Assembly (NCBI GenBank): GCA_937981995.1 | Contig: CALJNC010000007.1 | Location: 23,388 to 87,387 of the forward strand | DNA from: an uncultured Chitinophagaceae bacterium | Lineage (GTDB): Bacteria; Bacteroidota; Bacteroidia; Chitinophagales; Chitinophagaceae | Direction: 5' to 3' | Length of the DNA: 64,000 nt | Translations under genes and position numbers: made by a program | Part shown: positions 63,736-64,000 of the stretch, piece by piece | Layout: each line of letters opens with the position of its first letter | Numbering within the stretch: position 1 is the stretch's first letter | Notes under the pieces: generated by a model | Told to the model about the DNA's origin: nothing | Seen by the model: only the letters and a program-made list of their open reading frames with translations | Database searches by the model: none

Positions 63736-63870
63736 GGTGCTAACAATGTATATAAAAAATAGGCGAAACAGTAGTAAAATCAATGCTTTTGGCTCGTTTC
63801 AAACTTTGTAATTAACCGAAAGTTCAGTACTTTGAAATCGCCTACTTTTCATATACTAAACGTTCGAGCC
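63736..63870 (+). other. attC-like recombination site
   Basis: A 135-nt imperfect palindrome directly after the beta-lactamase stop. Outer sites: GGTGCTAAC (63736-63744) and GTTCGAGCC (63862-63870), which agree with pairing at most positions. Long arms: 63745-63766 pairs with 63838-63859 (AATGTATATA...AGGCGA with TCGCCTACTTTTCATATAC), about 19-20 of 22 matching. An inner pair TTTCAAA/TTTGAAA lies in the loop. Unpaired bases within the arms are a feature of attC sites, which recombine as folded single strands. Confidence 0.6.
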
Positions 63871-63919
63871 CATTCTCCCTACGGTCGATAAGAAAGTTGC
63901 TTAAGTTAGTGGCTCAAAC
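63862..63919 (+). repeat. Possible remnant or empty cassette
   Basis: GTTCGAGCC (63862-63870) and GGCTCAAAC (63911-63919) are complementary with one mismatch, the same relation as the ends of the beta-lactamase cassette, but only 40 bases lie between and no gene fits. This could be a remnant cassette or the ancestral insertion point. Confidence 0.4.
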
Positions 63920-63957
63920 AAAACTCATGAACGCCTAAGGTTTTATCTTTAAGCTTC

Positions 63958-64000
63958 ATGGCAAATAAAATAAAACACGCAGACTTTGTACTCATAGGTG
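63958..64000 (+). CDS. Start of a probable flavoprotein, cut by the window edge (possibly malate:quinone oxidoreductase)
   Basis: An ATG at 63958 opens a frame reading MANKIKHADFVLIG to the window end. The hydrophobic strand VLIG after a short polar head is the usual start of an FAD- or NAD-binding Rossmann fold; ADFVLIG resembles the start of malate:quinone oxidoreductases. TATCTTTA lies just upstream (63944-63951). Only 14 codons are visible, so the function is a guess. Confidence 0.4.
   Translation, partial: MANKIKHADFVLIG

Larger units (their letters stand above)
61682..63919 (+). mobile_element. Integron-like recombinase and cassette region
   Basis: The unit reads: recombinase gene, 48-base spacer, GTTAGCACC (62876-62884), beta-lactamase gene, GGTGCTAAC (63736-63744), about 117 bases of folded palindrome, GTTCGAGCC (63862-63870), and GGCTCAAAC (63911-63919). 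Complementary ends of a gene-carrying unit plus a long imperfect palindrome match the logic of integron cassettes and attC sites. Unlike classical integrons, the recombinase gene is co-directional with the cassette and is not IntI. Confidence 0.6.

Noticed and set aside
1..64000. tRNA, rRNA, CRISPR or prophage
   Set aside because: Intergenic regions were read on both strands without finding cloverleaf-like sequences, rRNA motifs, repeat-spacer arrays or phage structural genes.

Overview
The window is about 64 kb of low-GC chromosome from a Bacteroidota bacterium, most likely Flavobacteriia-like. The evidence is a complete gldKLMN (type IX secretion) operon, two proteins with type IX C-terminal sorting domains, SusC/TonB-type receptor architecture, an archaeal-type ProRS, Bacteroidota-only DUF families, and promoters of the TTTG-N17-19-TAnnTTTG type with few Shine-Dalgarno sequences. 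No rRNA, tRNA or CRISPR array was seen. Almost all of the DNA is coding and looks like conserved core genome; accessory DNA is confined to two places near the right end.

Layout. 1-5.8 kb: envelope biogenesis (5'-truncated bamA, two OmpH/Skp chaperones) and ribosomal protein S1. 5.8-11.8 kb: a secreted VWA-domain protein, the N-terminal half of a split transketolase, and an M36 metalloprotease exported by T9SS. 11.9-16.8 kb: gldK-gldL-gldM-gldN, read leftwards from one strong promoter. 17-28 kb: outer-membrane and secreted proteins, a lone 2-oxoacid:ferredoxin oxidoreductase beta subunit, a TonB-dependent receptor, a predicted eight-repeat propeller T9SS cargo, a SurA-like foldase and a TlpA-like thioredoxin. 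28-38.8 kb: rlmD with a CoA-type Nudix hydrolase and an SDR; an AmgK-like kinase paired with a free-standing RapZ C-terminal domain; an M28 peptidase, an alpha/beta hydrolase, a FadL-like porin and an extreme low-complexity GW/RS-rich protein. 38.8-57.2 kb: proS, small membrane proteins, a two-PDZ protein, an SDR-ALDH-GNAT operon, serS, a DsbD system with a duplicated N-terminal domain as a lipoprotein, purQ, and several Bacteroidota-specific unknowns. 57.3-61.6 kb: ispG, DUF6122, a DsbA-like thiol oxidoreductase, an ArsC-like protein and a small zinc-ribbon protein. 61.7-63.9 kb: a tyrosine recombinase, a class D beta-lactamase gene bounded by complementary 9-base ends, and a long attC-like palindrome. 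A final partial CDS starts at 63958.

The two most interesting items are these. (1) ispG carries an in-frame insertion of about 532 nt. It encodes a complete-looking DUF559/Vsr-type nuclease domain and is bounded by inverted repeats that are themselves hairpins; the reading frame stays open throughout, so the essential enzyme is predicted to carry a parasitic nuclease domain. (2) The right end looks like an integron-style cassette system using a Xer-like recombinase that is not IntI: recombinase, GTTAGCACC, one beta-lactamase cassette, GGTGCTAAC, about 135 nt of folded palindrome, then GTTCGAGCC. Functions given here rest on reading motifs by eye; no database search was run.
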